DNA from: Methylotenera sp.
GTDB taxonomy: Bacteria > Pseudomonadota > Gammaproteobacteria > Burkholderiales > Methylophilaceae
Assembly: GCA_020622105.1 (NCBI GenBank)
Contig: JAHRYP010000007.1
Coordinates: forward strand, 1 to 64,000
Reading direction: 5' to 3'
Length of the DNA: 64,000 bases
A model generated the notes under the pieces. The model was not told the DNA's origin. It saw only the letters and a program-made list of their open reading frames with translations, and did no database searches. Below, piece by piece: positions 20,564 through 30,255 of the stretch. Positions within the stretch are counted from its first letter, which is position 1. Each line of letters begins with the position of its first letter. A program made the translations under genes and the position numbers.

Positions 20564-21322
20564 CTAGATTATTGATTCAGCTTCTTTTTGAGTTCGCTCT
20601 TTATTTTCTTTTTGAAAATTCTCATGTTTCAAACGAAGAAAACCTTGAGGGTTTCGTTCACAATGATAGTGATGATGTCTAATACGTAAGTCTTCAGCAT
20701 CATTTGCAATTTCTTTTGCTGATTTCTTCCATCTACCCGTCATTTTCAACCATTGAATTAATGCTTTACTTAGTCCATATACCAGAACCAGTATAGCTAC
20801 CCATTGAGGACTAAAAAACTCTAACACCAAAACTACTGCAGGTAATATTACAGCCCAAAATATGATGATATTGGTCCCTAAACGCAATTTCTTGATACGA
20901 GTTGCTGCTTCGGATTTTAGCTCTGCTGAAGTTTTTCTGTCTAGGGATTTGTAGACTTCTAAAAGATAATTAATGTCTAGTGCATCCTTAGGCATTTCTT
21001 CGTCTTTAAGTAGTTCCCAATGAAGTTCAATATTAGTTTTATTAGGGTTGTAAAAACAAATAAGATGATTTTCTGGTTTTACATCTTCTAGATAAATTAA
21101 ATCCTCTACATCATTAAAAGCTGAAATCATTATTGCGATAGGATAGCGTTTAAGCCAAATAGCGGCCTCTTTCTCCATTATGTCAACAATCTCTTGATGA
21201 GTTAGTGAATCTAAAAAAGTAATACTTAATGTTGCAAAACTTGTTTTATGGTGCGGCGGATAATATTCAACGAAATATTTATCGCGCTTTTCTTTAATAG
21301 ATGAGAAATAAATTTTATTCAA
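20564..21322 (-). CDS. Uncharacterised membrane protein downstream of glmS
   Basis: 252 residues, not recognised. An N-terminal soluble part of about 150 residues includes a Lys/Glu-rich segment; two closely spaced hydrophobic stretches (about 150-167 and 172-190) form a membrane hairpin. A basic, His-rich C-terminal region (RIRHHHYHCERNPQGF) follows, ending in a charged helical tail. Base composition is clearly more AT-rich than glmS and ald on either side, and it stands alone on the opposite strand at the attTn7 position, which suggests acquisition. No catalytic motif is visible; no function is proposed. Confidence 0.75.
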   Translation of the reverse strand: MNKIYFSSIKEKRDKYFVEYYPPHHKTSFATLSITFLDSLTHQEIVDIMEKEAAIWLKRYPIAIMISAFNDVEDLIYLEDVKPENHLICFYNPNKTNIELHWELLKDEEMPKDALDINYLLEVYKSLDRKTSAELKSEAATRIKKLRLGTNIIIFWAVILPAVVLVLEFFSPQWVAILVLVYGLSKALIQWLKMTGRWKKSAKEIANDAEDLRIRHHHYHCERNPQGFLRLKHENFQKENKERTQKEAESII

Positions 21323-21435
21323 AACTTTCTCCTATATTTTCTTAATAATCTCAAATGCAAAATTATTTTAGAACGTGATAGAAAATTATGTAAGTATTAC
21401 TTGATTACTAACAAGTCGGGGTTGCCGACAGCAAG

Positions 21436-21620
21436 CTACTTTACTTTTGCTTGCTCAAAAGAAAGTAGCCAAAGAAAAGAGCACCCCCTACCATGGCCTT
21501 CGGCTCCCTTGCGCTGCTCAAAAAGACGGGCAGCTGCGGAACTCGGGCTAAAGCCCTCAAACAGTCCTCGCTGAAATCTCCCGTCTTTTCTGTGCTGCTC
21601 AGCATGGCAGCAGGGGATGA
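21436..21620. repeat. Nested palindromic intergenic repeat element
   Basis: Within the 394-bp gap before ald. It begins with an imperfect hairpin CTACTTTACTTTTG / CAAAAGAAAGTAG (21436-21449 and 21456-21468, one bulged base), then a larger inverted repeat AAAAGACGGG / CCCGTCTTTT (21521-21530 and 21580-21589), inside weaker outer arms (CCCCCTACCATGG near 21484 against GCATGGCAGCAGGGG near 21602). I recall similar CTTTTG...CAAAAGAAAGTA elements between genes of other betaproteobacteria. Open frames across it are artefacts. Confidence 0.55.
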
Positions 21621-21716
21621 AAGTCAAAATTATGTGAATTTGGTTACTAGTTGCGGATATGTGCAACTTGCGGTACTTTGACTCATACGTCAACTATTGT
21701 GTGAGGAGCTTGGATC

Positions 21717-22835
21717 ATGCTGATTGGGGTCCCTAAAGAAATCAAGGTGCGTGAATACAGGGTAGGCCTAGTACCCGCTAATGTACGTGAACTGGTGGCG
21801 CATGGTCATCAGGTACTTGTGCAAGCAGGGGCTGGAGAAGGCATCGGTGCGGATGATATGCAATATCAGGCTGCTGGTGCTACGGTAGTGAGTTCTCCAC
21901 AGGAAATATTCGAGCGTGCCGAGCTGATCATCAAGATCAAGGAGCCACAGGCAGCTGAGCGTAAGTGGCTAAAACCAGGTCAGATTCTGTTTACCTATTT
22001 ACACTTGGCGCCAGATTTTGAGCAGACGCGGGATTTGCTTGATAGCGGTGCTACTTGCATCGCCTATGAAACAGTGACTGCAGATGACGGCGGTCTGCCT
22101 TTGCTGGCACCGATGTCTGAGGTGGCTGGGCGACTTGCGATTCAGGCTGGTGCTTATTTTCTTGAAAAAGCGCATGGCGGCTCCGGTATATTGCTGGGCG
22201 GTGTCACGGGAGTTGAGCAGGCTAAGGTGACGGTTATCGGCGCTGGCGTAGTAGGCACCCATGCCGTGGATGTTGCGCTTGGTATGGGTGCATCAGTAAC
22301 GGTGCTGGATCGTAATCTCAGCATCTTACGCCAGCTCAGAAGGCAGTTTGGGCCGCATCTCAATACCGTTTATTCGACAATGGAAGCAATAGAACATCAC
22401 TGCATAATCGCAGATCTGGTCATAGGCGCAGTGCTGGTAACCGGTGCAGCAGCCCCCAAGCTGATTACGCGCGATATCGTTAAGCGCATGAAATCAGGGA
22501 GTGTGATTGTTGACGTGGCGATTGACCAAGGAGGCTGTTGCGAGAGCTCTTATCCAACCACACATGATGCACCGACTTTTGTCGTTGATGATGTTATCCA
22601 CTATTGCGTTGCCAACATGCCGGGCTCTGTGCCGCGCACATCTGCTTATGCACTGAATGATGCTACCTTACCTTACGTGCTGGCGCTTGCAGATAAAGGC
22701 TTGCAGGCGCTACGTGAGGACAGGCATTTGCTTAATGGACTGAATGTGCATCAAGGAAAAATAACCAACCAGGCCGTTGCTACGGCACATGGTTTAGCAT
22801 ATTACGATCCTTCTACAGCGCTGGGAACAGTGTAG
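21717..22835 (+). CDS. ald: Alanine dehydrogenase
   Basis: NAD-dependent interconversion of L-alanine and pyruvate plus ammonia. It is 372 residues, the usual length. Substrate-binding residues can be placed: Arg15 (VREYR), Lys75 (KIKE) and catalytic His96 (TYLHLAP). The nucleotide-binding Rossmann motif GAGVVGTHA is near residue 175 and [10 protein letters not shown] near 265. GAGGAG precedes the ATG. It stands alone between the palindromic repeat and the convergent thpR. In a methylotroph it could serve ammonia assimilation or alanine turnover. Confidence 0.96.
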   Translation: MLIGVPKEIKVREYRVGLVPANVRELVAHGHQVLVQAGAGEGIGADDMQYQAAGATVVSSPQEIFERAELIIKIKEPQAAERKWLKPGQILFTYLHLAPDFEQTRDLLDSGATCIAYETVTADDGGLPLLAPMSEVAGRLAIQAGAYFLEKAHGGSGILLGGVTGVEQAKVTVIGAGVVGTHAVDVALGMGASVTVLDRNLSILRQLRRQFGPHLNTVYSTMEAIEHHCIIADLVIGAVLVTGAAAPKLITRDIVKRMKSGSVIVDVAIDQGGCCESSYPTTHDAPTFVVDDVIHYCVANMPGSVPRTSAYALNDATLPYVLALADKGLQALREDRHLLNGLNVHQGKITNQAVATAHGLAYYDPSTALGTV

Positions 22836-22852
22836 CAATGCCGGCAGACTGA

Positions 22853-23443
22853 TCAGTACGCAAAAGGCCATTCATGCAGTATTTTGTATTGCGTTCTCTG
22901 GTGAACTGTTACCGATTCCACTAAAACGAAGCTATTTACCAGCCATGTCACCGGCGTGAAACTCTGCGCTGCCAGAATATGCTCAACGTTACGTAACAGC
23001 GTGACGTGCGGGCTGAATGTGGAGCTATCCGTTATAAAACCTTCTTTTGCAAGCTCATGCTGCAGTGTTGCGGCTAGCGTTTCCAGCACAGGCTCACTGG
23101 CTGTTAATGTGGCATAGCCGATGCGATTATGTTTCCAGAATGAGAGCAGGTTCAATTCAAGCCGAAATGGTGGTGTAGTTGACATTCTGTCTGCGGCAGT
23201 TATCAATTCAGGTAGCTGCGACCGTTTTATATTGCCTATAAATTGTAAAGTCATATGCAGGGTGTCCGTCCGCATTACCCGTGCATCACACTTAGCCTGA
23301 TATTCTTTAGCAACGGCATGTAATTGGCGCTGAATGGCAGCTTGCGGCCACAGGGCAAAAAATACACGCGCGGTAGCAGTACTTTTTATTGACGCAGGCC
23401 GTTTTGCACCAGTGTTGGCTAATGATTCAGTAAGGTTTTTCAC
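22853..23443 (-). CDS. thpR: RNA 2',3'-cyclic phosphodiesterase ThpR (LigT family)
   Basis: 2H phosphoesterase that opens 2',3'-cyclic phosphate RNA ends. It is 196 residues with the two catalytic HxTx motifs: HMTL (His63, Thr65) and HVTL (His146, Thr148). The family usually starts just before RVFFALWP; here 25 extra residues precede it because the only in-frame start is a GTG inside the end of the CAP-domain gene, giving a 17-bp overlap and likely translational coupling. Last gene of a leftward run from the phosphoketolase. Confidence 0.93.
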   Translation of the reverse strand: MKNLTESLANTGAKRPASIKSTATARVFFALWPQAAIQRQLHAVAKEYQAKCDARVMRTDTLHMTLQFIGNIKRSQLPELITAADRMSTTPPFRLELNLLSFWKHNRIGYATLTASEPVLETLAATLQHELAKEGFITDSSTFSPHVTLLRNVEHILAAQSFTPVTWLVNSFVLVESVTVHQRTQYKILHEWPFAY

Positions 23444-23954
23444 CTACGAAATTTCCGGCTGGAGAATAATGACATACCCAAATCTGCTCATGAGTGTTAC
23501 CGCATGTTGCCATGCCGCAACCCACTTTTAATGTATCGCGCCATACAATCTGTGTGTAATGGCCACATACCGCGCCAGCCTTGCACGCATTGCTTGCAAG
23601 GTCATAGTCTGACTTTTCGTTGCCCCAGCTATCGATGACTTCAGTTGGTGACACTTTACGTAATTCTTTACGGCCATCAGACCACATCAGCGGGCTTGCC
23701 CAGAAAAGGTTCTCACCATAGCGCCCTTGTGGTTTGCTATGCTGCATAGCGCAATGTCGTGATTTTTTTAAGTGGTTCGCCCAGGCCTGTGCTGACTTAG
23801 CCAGCTTGGGCGAGTGACTGAGCGCTTGCACACCGACTTCAGCGCGCCACTTGTTATGTACTGCAACAATTGATGATGTGTCTATGCTTTCAGCATGGGC
23901 TATTGATGTCAGCAGCGCTGCAATACAAAAGTGAATAATGGTTTTTAATGTCAT
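23427..23954 (-). CDS. Secreted CAP-domain (SCP/PR-1-like) protein
   Basis: 175 residues with a signal peptide (cleavage after about residue 21, IAHA). The CAP fold signatures are complete: HNKWRAEVGV with His33 near the start, YGENLFW (Glu81), GHYTQIVW (His132) and the C-terminal CHYSPAGNFVG, plus six cysteines likely to form disulfides in the periplasm. Bacterial CAP proteins have varied or unknown functions. It starts 3 bp after acetate kinase and overlaps thpR, so it is probably cotranscribed with both although no metabolic link is obvious. Confidence 0.9.
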   Translation of the reverse strand: MTLKTIIHFCIAALLTSIAHAESIDTSSIVAVHNKWRAEVGVQALSHSPKLAKSAQAWANHLKKSRHCAMQHSKPQGRYGENLFWASPLMWSDGRKELRKVSPTEVIDSWGNEKSDYDLASNACKAGAVCGHYTQIVWRDTLKVGCGMATCGNTHEQIWVCHYSPAGNFVGEKPY

Positions 23955-23957
23955 GAT

Positions 23958-25025
23958 CTACTCAATTACTCTCACGCATAAATCACGAATCATGATTTCT
24001 TCATCAGCTGGAACAATCACGATAGGCTTGCTGCCTGCTTGTGCAATTTGAGTTGTGTTAGCCTGATTCTGTTCCATATTTAAGCTGAAGCCGATGAATG
24101 CTAACGGCGCACATATTTTCTGGCGGATTTCAGCAGAATACTCGCCAATGCCGGCGCTGAATACCAATGCATCTACCCCGCCCGCTTTGGCTGCCAAAGC
24201 GCCGATAGCACCGCGCACCTGCTGGCAGAAGTATTCAATAGCAAACTTGGCATGTTCGCTTTGACTTGCCAGCAAGTCCTGCATTTCTGCGCTTTCACCG
24301 TCAGAGAGTGCCAGTAAGCCCATTTTATGAAAAACAATATCGCTTAATTGTTCAGGGTTGTAACGTTTTGCAAGCTCCACCATCACGCCGGGGTCCAAGT
24401 CACCGCTGCGTGTGCCCATGGTAATGCCGCCTGCTGGTGTGTAGCCCATCGTGGTATCAATGGATTTCAGGTTTTCCATCAGGCACAGGCTGGCACCGCT
24501 GCCTAGGTGCGCAACAATTACCTTTTGGTAGGCAGTGTCGCCAATAATGTCCGGCAGTGTTTTAGCAATATAGGCATAGTTAATGCCATGAAAGCCAAAA
24601 CGGCGCAGACCAAACTCATCGGGAATCGGCAGGCGTTTTGCCAGCGCTGGCATGCTGGCGTGGAATGCCGTATCAAAGCAGGCAATCTGCGGCACCTTAA
24701 ACAGCTTGCGGCATAAATCCAGCCCGAGCAGATTGCTTGGCAAGTGCAGGGGTGCGAGGTGAATCAGGTTATTAAGCCGCGCACGTTCAATGTCATCGAT
24801 GCTGCGGGCAGCGTCTGTAATATCGCCGCCATGTACAAAGCGGTGCCCTACCAACGTTGGTTTATCAGGGCCCAGGTCATCGAGCAGATTATTGAAAGCC
24901 TGTTGCAGGCTATGCGTTTTATCATCACTGATATGTTCATAGCGAAAGTTGCGTCTGCCGCCATCGGTCAGAAACAGGCTGGCTTTTAGGCTCGAGGAGC
25001 CGCAATTGATCGTGAGTATGCTCAA
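23958..25025 (-). CDS. ackA: Acetate kinase
   Basis: Transfers phosphate between acetyl-phosphate and ADP. It is 355 residues, shorter than the usual 400 or so, as in the shortened acetate kinases sometimes found with phosphoketolases. Conserved blocks are INCGSSSLKASLF at the N-terminus (nucleotide site), GHRFVHGG, FDTAFHASMP, FGFHGINYAY, AHLGSGASLC and GGITMGTRSGDLDPG. The start is TTG (25025) behind AGGAG; no ATG fits. Downstream of the phosphoketolase xfp, it would turn the acetyl-phosphate made there into acetate and ATP. Confidence 0.95.
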   Translation of the reverse strand: MSILTINCGSSSLKASLFLTDGGRRNFRYEHISDDKTHSLQQAFNNLLDDLGPDKPTLVGHRFVHGGDITDAARSIDDIERARLNNLIHLAPLHLPSNLLGLDLCRKLFKVPQIACFDTAFHASMPALAKRLPIPDEFGLRRFGFHGINYAYIAKTLPDIIGDTAYQKVIVAHLGSGASLCLMENLKSIDTTMGYTPAGGITMGTRSGDLDPGVMVELAKRYNPEQLSDIVFHKMGLLALSDGESAEMQDLLASQSEHAKFAIEYFCQQVRGAIGALAAKAGGVDALVFSAGIGEYSAEIRQKICAPLAFIGFSLNMEQNQANTTQIAQAGSKPIVIVPADEEIMIRDLCVRVIE

Positions 25026-25089
25026 GGACGCTCCTATCTATACATTTTTTGCGAGCATCAGCTTTGCTGATTGCCTGCTTAAACCATTT

Positions 25090-25243
25090 GGGCGCATTAC
25101 TGCGTTGCGGCTATATTTTAAATAGACTCGAAACCTCGCTGTATTCCGTATACTATCTAGGTTTCTCCGTTCCGTGCGCCTTTGGCGTATGAACAATGCG
25201 CTTGAGCGCATATGTTCTACGGACACGCCCTTTACGGGTGTAC
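25090..25243. repeat. Structured dispersed repeat, copy A
   Basis: Lies in the 251-bp xfp-ackA gap. Starts GGGCGCAT, then hairpin 1: outer stem GAAACCT/AGGTTTC (25130-25136, 25159-25165) with inner GTAT/ATAC. A conserved linker CGTTCCGTGCGCC, TTTGGCGT follows, then hairpin 2: GAACA/TGTTC around TGCGC-TTGA-GCGCA (25191-25217), then CGGACACGCCC and TTTACGGGTGTAC. Copy B at 56640 keeps the linkers but has different stem sequences. Confidence 0.75.
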
Positions 25244-25276
25244 TGCATCCCAAACTCTGCATAGATAGAAGTGTCC

Positions 25277-27649
25277 TCAATATGGCCATGTCCAATCGCC
25301 AGCTTCCGGCAGGTCGACCCCATACTCATAGGCGTATTGGCAGCATTCGAGCTGTTTGTTGCGCATTTGCTCTTTCACATGGGCACCGGCTACGTGCAGC
25401 GCCGGGATATGGTCAATCACACTCATGACCAGACTGTAACGGTCGATCTCATTCTGGATTGCAAGCTCCAGCGGCGTATTGATGCTGCCTTTTTCCTTAT
25501 AGCCGCGCACATGCAGGTTGCAGTGATTTTTGCGACGATAAGTCATGCGGTGGATGAGCCAAGGGTAACCGTGGAAGTTGAAAATGACAGGTTTATCAAT
25601 CGTGAACAGGCTATCAAAATCGTCGTCAGACAAACCGTGCGGATGCACACAGGACGGTGTCAGCTTGTAGAGGTCGACTACGTTGATGAAGCGCACTTTA
25701 AGCGCAGGGAAATGCTCACGCAACAGCACAACAGCAGCCAATGCCTCTTTGGTTGGAATGTCACCGGCGCTTGCCATCACTACATCCGGTTCGCTGTTGC
25801 CATCGTTGCTCGCCCATTCCCAGATGCCCAGACCTTTGGCACAGTGTTTAATGGCAGCATCCATATCCAGATACTGTAAATGTTTCTGCTTGTCTGCAAC
25901 AATCACATTGATGTAATCGGTGCTCTTCAGGCAGTGGTTTGCTACCGATAACAGGCAGTTTACATCGGGCGGCAGGTAAATGCGCGTGACGTTCGGGCTC
26001 TTATTGACGACCACATCCAGAAAGCCTGGGTCCTGATGTGTGAAGCCATTGTGATCCTGCCGCCATACGGTGGAGGTGATCAGCAGGTTAAGCGACGATA
26101 TCGGCGCGCGCCACGGCACGGCTTTGCACATGTCCAGCCATTTGGCGTGCTGGTTGAACATGGAATCAATTACATGCACAAACGCTTCGTAGGTGGAGAA
26201 AAAGCCATGGCGGCCACTGAGCAGGTAGCCTTCCAGCCAGCCTTCCAGCGTGTGTTCGGATAGCATTTCCATAACTCGGCCATCGGGTGACAGTTCACCG
26301 CCGTCAGCATCTTCCGGCAAATAATCCGCCAGCCAGGTTTTTTTGCTCACTTCATAAACGCTATCGAGTTTATTGGAGGTATTTTCATCTGGTCCGAACA
26401 CGCGGAAATTCTGCATATTGCGCTGCATGATGTCACGCAGAAACTCTCCCAGCGGATGCGTATTGCCAACACTGATCTTGCCGGGGCCTGGCAGCTTGGC
26501 GGCGTAGTCACGGTAATCCGGCATACGCAGCTCTTTGCGGATTAGACCGCCGTTGGCAATCGGGTTTGCACTCATGCGGCGAGTGCCTTTGGGCGCAAGT
26601 GCTTTCAGGTGGGGTTTCAGTTTGCCGGAATCGTCGAACAGTTCCTGCGGTTTGTAGCTGCGCAGCCATTGTTCAAGCTGTTCGAGGTGTTTAGGATTGC
26701 CGATTACGTTACCCAACGGTACTTGATGTGCACGCCAGAATGCTTCAACCTTATGGCCATCCACTTCTTTGGGGCCAGTCCAGCCTTTGGGCGAGCGCAG
26801 GATAATCATCGGCCAGCGCGGACGCGTAGGTTTGCCGCTGCTACGGGCTTCCTGTTGCAGATGACGGATTTCCTGCACACACTGTTCCATGGTTGCTGCC
26901 ATCTTGGCATGCATCTCCATCGGGTCGTTACCTTCAACAAAATGCGGTGTCCAGCCATAGCCTTTGAACAGGTCTTCCAGCTCTTCGTGAGAAATGCGTG
27001 ATAACAAGGTTGGGTTGTTAATCTTGTAACCGTTGAGGTGCAGCACCGGCAGCACCGCGCCATCGCGTATCGGATTCAAAAACTTGTTGGAGTGCCATGA
27101 TGTTGCCAGCGGTCCGGTTTCTGCCTCCCCGTCCCCCACCATGACTGTTACCAGCAAATCCGGGTTGTCGTAGGCCGCGCCAAACGCATGTGAAACACTG
27201 TAACCCAGCTCGCCGCCTTCGTGGATAGAGCCCGGCATTTCTGGCGTGCAGTGACTGCCGATGCCGCCCGGAAACGAAAACTCTTTGAAAAACTGCTGCA
27301 TGCCGTCTTCGTCTTCCCCTTTATTTGGGTAAACTTCGCTATAAGTGCCTTCAAGATAGGTAGGTGCTAGTATGCCGGGAGCTCCGTGGCCGGGGCCTGC
27401 AAGGAAAATGGCATCCAGGTCATATTTATTGATGAGTCGGTTAAGATGCGTATAAGTGAACGCCAGGCCTGGACTTGAACCCCAATGCCCTAGAAGCCGG
27501 CCTTTAATGTGTTCCTCACGTAACGGTTCTTTTAATAGCGGATTGCCGCGCAGGTAAATCATGCCTGCAGCCAGATAACAGCAGGCTCGCCAGTAGGCGT
27601 TGATATCTTCAAGTTCTTTCTGCGACAGTTTGGCTGTTACCGCACTCAT
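25277..27649 (-). CDS. xfp: Phosphoketolase (xylulose-5-P / fructose-6-P)
   Basis: Thiamine-diphosphate enzyme that splits xylulose-5-phosphate (and often fructose-6-phosphate) with phosphate into acetyl-phosphate plus glyceraldehyde-3-phosphate (or erythrose-4-phosphate). It is 790 residues, full length. The signatures [20 protein letters not shown] (start near 54), GPGHGAPG, the TPP/Mg motif GDGEAETG (172-179) and the C-terminal HVREHGVDLPE-like [11 protein letters not shown] are present. In an organism using the ribulose monophosphate cycle it would route sugar phosphates to C2 units without decarboxylation; acetate kinase follows in the same orientation. Confidence 0.97.
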   Translation of the reverse strand: MSAVTAKLSQKELEDINAYWRACCYLAAGMIYLRGNPLLKEPLREEHIKGRLLGHWGSSPGLAFTYTHLNRLINKYDLDAIFLAGPGHGAPGILAPTYLEGTYSEVYPNKGEDEDGMQQFFKEFSFPGGIGSHCTPEMPGSIHEGGELGYSVSHAFGAAYDNPDLLVTVMVGDGEAETGPLATSWHSNKFLNPIRDGAVLPVLHLNGYKINNPTLLSRISHEELEDLFKGYGWTPHFVEGNDPMEMHAKMAATMEQCVQEIRHLQQEARSSGKPTRPRWPMIILRSPKGWTGPKEVDGHKVEAFWRAHQVPLGNVIGNPKHLEQLEQWLRSYKPQELFDDSGKLKPHLKALAPKGTRRMSANPIANGGLIRKELRMPDYRDYAAKLPGPGKISVGNTHPLGEFLRDIMQRNMQNFRVFGPDENTSNKLDSVYEVSKKTWLADYLPEDADGGELSPDGRVMEMLSEHTLEGWLEGYLLSGRHGFFSTYEAFVHVIDSMFNQHAKWLDMCKAVPWRAPISSLNLLITSTVWRQDHNGFTHQDPGFLDVVVNKSPNVTRIYLPPDVNCLLSVANHCLKSTDYINVIVADKQKHLQYLDMDAAIKHCAKGLGIWEWASNDGNSEPDVVMASAGDIPTKEALAAVVLLREHFPALKVRFINVVDLYKLTPSCVHPHGLSDDDFDSLFTIDKPVIFNFHGYPWLIHRMTYRRKNHCNLHVRGYKEKGSINTPLELAIQNEIDRYSLVMSVIDHIPALHVAGAHVKEQMRNKQLECCQYAYEYGVDLPEAGDWTWPY

Positions 27650-27808
27650 GATTTTTCTCTCCAGATTTACGTTTTATAACGTTATTGATGATGGCATTAT
27701 TTGATGCAGATAAATAATACTCGCACATTGTTACGGTTATATCTATACGGCTTCACGCGTATAACTTGGTTATCATATAGTTATCTTGGAGCAGGGTGAG
27801 ACTTTGAA

Positions 27809-28339
27809 TCATTTCAGAATAACAGGCTTGATTTCCACGCTGCCAGTAGCATGCCCGAGCATAATCTCTTTATCCTGAATCGTGCAGCTGATCGCCATAC
27901 CGCGCGATACGATATCGGCTATTTCCTGCGTATCCGTTAGATTGATGACGGTCAGGTTATTCTGCTTCAATAGCGCCTTTTTATTATTGTCCCACCACAT
28001 ATCAGCAATGCGCCCACCGTACAGTACAACCGCAACCTGTTTAGCGCGGCCGCAAGCTTTGCGCACCTCACGTTCATCTGGCAGGCCTACATCTATCCAT
28101 AGTTCAATGGCACCGGTCAGATCTTTTTGCCATAAATCCGGCTCTTCATCGTCACTCAAGCCTTTACCAAAAGCAAGCGTATCGGTAGCAAACAGCATAA
28201 ATGCAACCAGCCGCACCATCAGGCGCTCATCAGTTTCAGACGGGTGTCTGGCCAAGGTCAAATTGTGAGTAGCGTAGTAATGGCGATCCATATCCGCGAT
28301 TTGCAGGTCGATTTTGTATATAGTTGATTTGATTGCCAT
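27809..28339 (-). CDS. yaeQ: YaeQ family protein
   Basis: 176 residues. Recognised by the N-terminal MAIKSTIYKIDLQIADMDR and the internal HPSETDERLMVRLVAF and ELWIDVGLPDEREVRKACG blocks that define the family, which has a PD-(D/E)XK nuclease-like fold. Its molecular role is unresolved; the E. coli gene was studied as an rfaH-related suppressor. It stands alone between xfp and the divergent ettA. Confidence 0.94.
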   Translation of the reverse strand: MAIKSTIYKIDLQIADMDRHYYATHNLTLARHPSETDERLMVRLVAFMLFATDTLAFGKGLSDDEEPDLWQKDLTGAIELWIDVGLPDEREVRKACGRAKQVAVVLYGGRIADMWWDNNKKALLKQNNLTVINLTDTQEIADIVSRGMAISCTIQDKEIMLGHATGSVEIKPVILK

Positions 28340-28495
28340 GATTATTTGTTCTAATTAGTTGTTTCTGAATTTGTCTTATGTTTTGGGCACTTCTATAAAC
28401 GCATTATACCGATTCGCGTAGGTCATAATGGGTATACCTTGTTATGTCATGTTTCTGTTAAGCTTTCATTCTTTGTAATCAAGTAAAGTTTCGTT

Positions 28496-30160
28496 ATGGC
28501 CCAGTATGTAATGTCCATGCTCCGCGTGAGCAAAATTGTTCCTCCTAAAAAACAGATCATTAAAGACATTTCCCTGTCTTTCTTTCCCGGTGCCAAAATC
28601 GGCTTGCTGGGCTTGAACGGCTCCGGTAAGTCTACCGTGCTACGCATTATGGCGGGTGTCGATAAAGAATTTGAGGGTGAAGTGCAATGGCAGCCGGGTA
28701 TCTCTATCGGCTACCTGCCGCAGGAGCCACAGCTGGACCCGGATAAAACCGTGCGTGAAGAAGTTGAATCCGGCATGGGTGAAGTGATGCAAGCCAAGCA
28801 GAAGCTGGAAGAAGTGTATGCAGCCTATGCTGACCCGGATGCCGATTTTGACAAACTGGCAGAAGAGCAGGCCAAATATGAAAATATCATTGCCGCCAGC
28901 GGCTCAGATGTTGAACACCAGCTGGAAGTAGCCGCTGATGCGCTGCGTTTACCAGCATGGGATGCAAAAATCGGCCCACTTTCCGGTGGTGAAAAGCGTC
29001 GTGTGGCTTTGTGTAAACTACTCTTATCCAAGCCGGATATGCTGTTGCTGGATGAGCCGACCAACCACTTGGATGCTGAGTCTGTGGAATGGCTGGAACA
29101 ATTCTTGGTACGCTTTCCGGGTACCGTTGTGGCAGTCACCCATGACCGTTACTTCCTGGATAACGCAGCAGAATGGATTCTCGAGCTGGATCGCGGTCAT
29201 GGTATTCCATGGAAAGGCAACTATTCAAGCTGGCTGGATCAAAAGCAAGCACGTTTAGCGCTGGAAGAATCTCAAGAGTCTTCACGCCGTAAGGCACTGA
29301 ATACCGAACTGGAGTGGGTGCGTCAGAATCCTAAAGCGCGTCAGGCCAAGAGCAAGGCGCGTATCGCCCGCTATGAAGAGCTGGCAAGTGCTGAATACCA
29401 GAAACGTAATGAAACGCAGGAGATTTTCATCCCTGCCGGTGAGCGATTAGGTGACCAGGTCATCGAATTTGACGGTGTAAGCAAAGCGTTCAAAGACCGC
29501 CTGCTGATTGATAACCTGAGCTTTAGTATCCCTGCGGGTGCCATTGTGGGCATTATCGGCCCGAACGGTGCCGGTAAGTCTACTCTGTTTAAAATGATCA
29601 CCGGTAAAGAACAGCCAGATAGCGGTACTGTGAACATTGGCCAGACCGTTAAACTGGCTTATGTTGACCAGAGCCGTGATGACCTCAGTAACGATAAATC
29701 AGTGTTTGATGAGATTTCAGGTGGCTCAGATATTTTAACCGTGGGTCGTTATGAAACGCCATCGCGTGCTTACATTGGTCGTTTTAACTTTAAAGGCGGC
29801 GATCAACAGAAAATCGTCGGTCAGTTATCAGGTGGTGAACGCGGTCGTCTGCATCTGGCTAAAACGCTGATTTCCGGCGGTAACGTGCTGCTGCTGGATG
29901 AGCCGTCAAATGACCTTGATGTGGAAACGCTGCGTGCATTGGAAGACGCATTGCTTGAGTTTGCCGGCTGTGTACTAGTGATCTCGCATGATCGCTGGTT
30001 CCTGGATCGTATCGCTACGCATATTTTGGCAGCCGAGGGTGATTCACAATGGACATTCTTTAACGGTAACTATCAGGAATATGAGGCAGATAAGCGTAAA
30101 CGTTTGGGTGAGGAAGGCGCGAAACCTAAGCGCATTCGCTACAAACCGATTACGCGATAA
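28496..30160 (+). CDS. ettA: Energy-dependent translational throttle protein EttA
   Basis: ABC-F ATPase that binds the ribosomal E site and gates the first elongation steps according to the ATP/ADP ratio. It is 554 residues with two ABC domains: Walker A GLNGSGKST (39-47) and GPNGAGKST (second domain), signatures LSGGEKRR and LSGGERGR, and Walker B LLLDEPTNHLD and LLLDEPSNDLD. The inter-domain P-site linker (KALNTELEWVRQNPKARQAKSKAR) is EttA-type. The C-terminal tail GAKPKRIRYKPITR is duplicated 140 bp downstream. Confidence 0.97.
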   Translation: MAQYVMSMLRVSKIVPPKKQIIKDISLSFFPGAKIGLLGLNGSGKSTVLRIMAGVDKEFEGEVQWQPGISIGYLPQEPQLDPDKTVREEVESGMGEVMQAKQKLEEVYAAYADPDADFDKLAEEQAKYENIIAASGSDVEHQLEVAADALRLPAWDAKIGPLSGGEKRRVALCKLLLSKPDMLLLDEPTNHLDAESVEWLEQFLVRFPGTVVAVTHDRYFLDNAAEWILELDRGHGIPWKGNYSSWLDQKQARLALEESQESSRRKALNTELEWVRQNPKARQAKSKARIARYEELASAEYQKRNETQEIFIPAGERLGDQVIEFDGVSKAFKDRLLIDNLSFSIPAGAIVGIIGPNGAGKSTLFKMITGKEQPDSGTVNIGQTVKLAYVDQSRDDLSNDKSVFDEISGGSDILTVGRYETPSRAYIGRFNFKGGDQQKIVGQLSGGERGRLHLAKTLISGGNVLLLDEPSNDLDVETLRALEDALLEFAGCVLVISHDRWFLDRIATHILAAEGDSQWTFFNGNYQEYEADKRKRLGEEGAKPKRIRYKPITR

Positions 30161-30255
30161 TCATTAGTTTGGTTTGTTAGAAAGCCTTCCGTACCAGTAA
30201 CTGGCATGTCCGCCGAAACTAAGCCACAAAAAACCGTGGCAAGTTCGGCGCCAAA

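Noticed and set aside
21436-21693. 85-residue leftward frame before ald
   Set aside because: It lies inside the palindromic repeat element and has no coding character.
20519-21716. Tn7-like transposon
   Set aside because: No tns genes, no TnsB-binding repeats and no paired ends are visible; only the target sequence and one unknown gene.
25038-25295. Short frames in the xfp-ackA gap
   Set aside because: They run through the structured repeat and are not supported by homology or ribosome sites.
25271-25879. 202-residue rightward frame antisense to the 3' end of xfp
   Set aside because: It is a shadow of the strongly conserved phosphoketolase frame.
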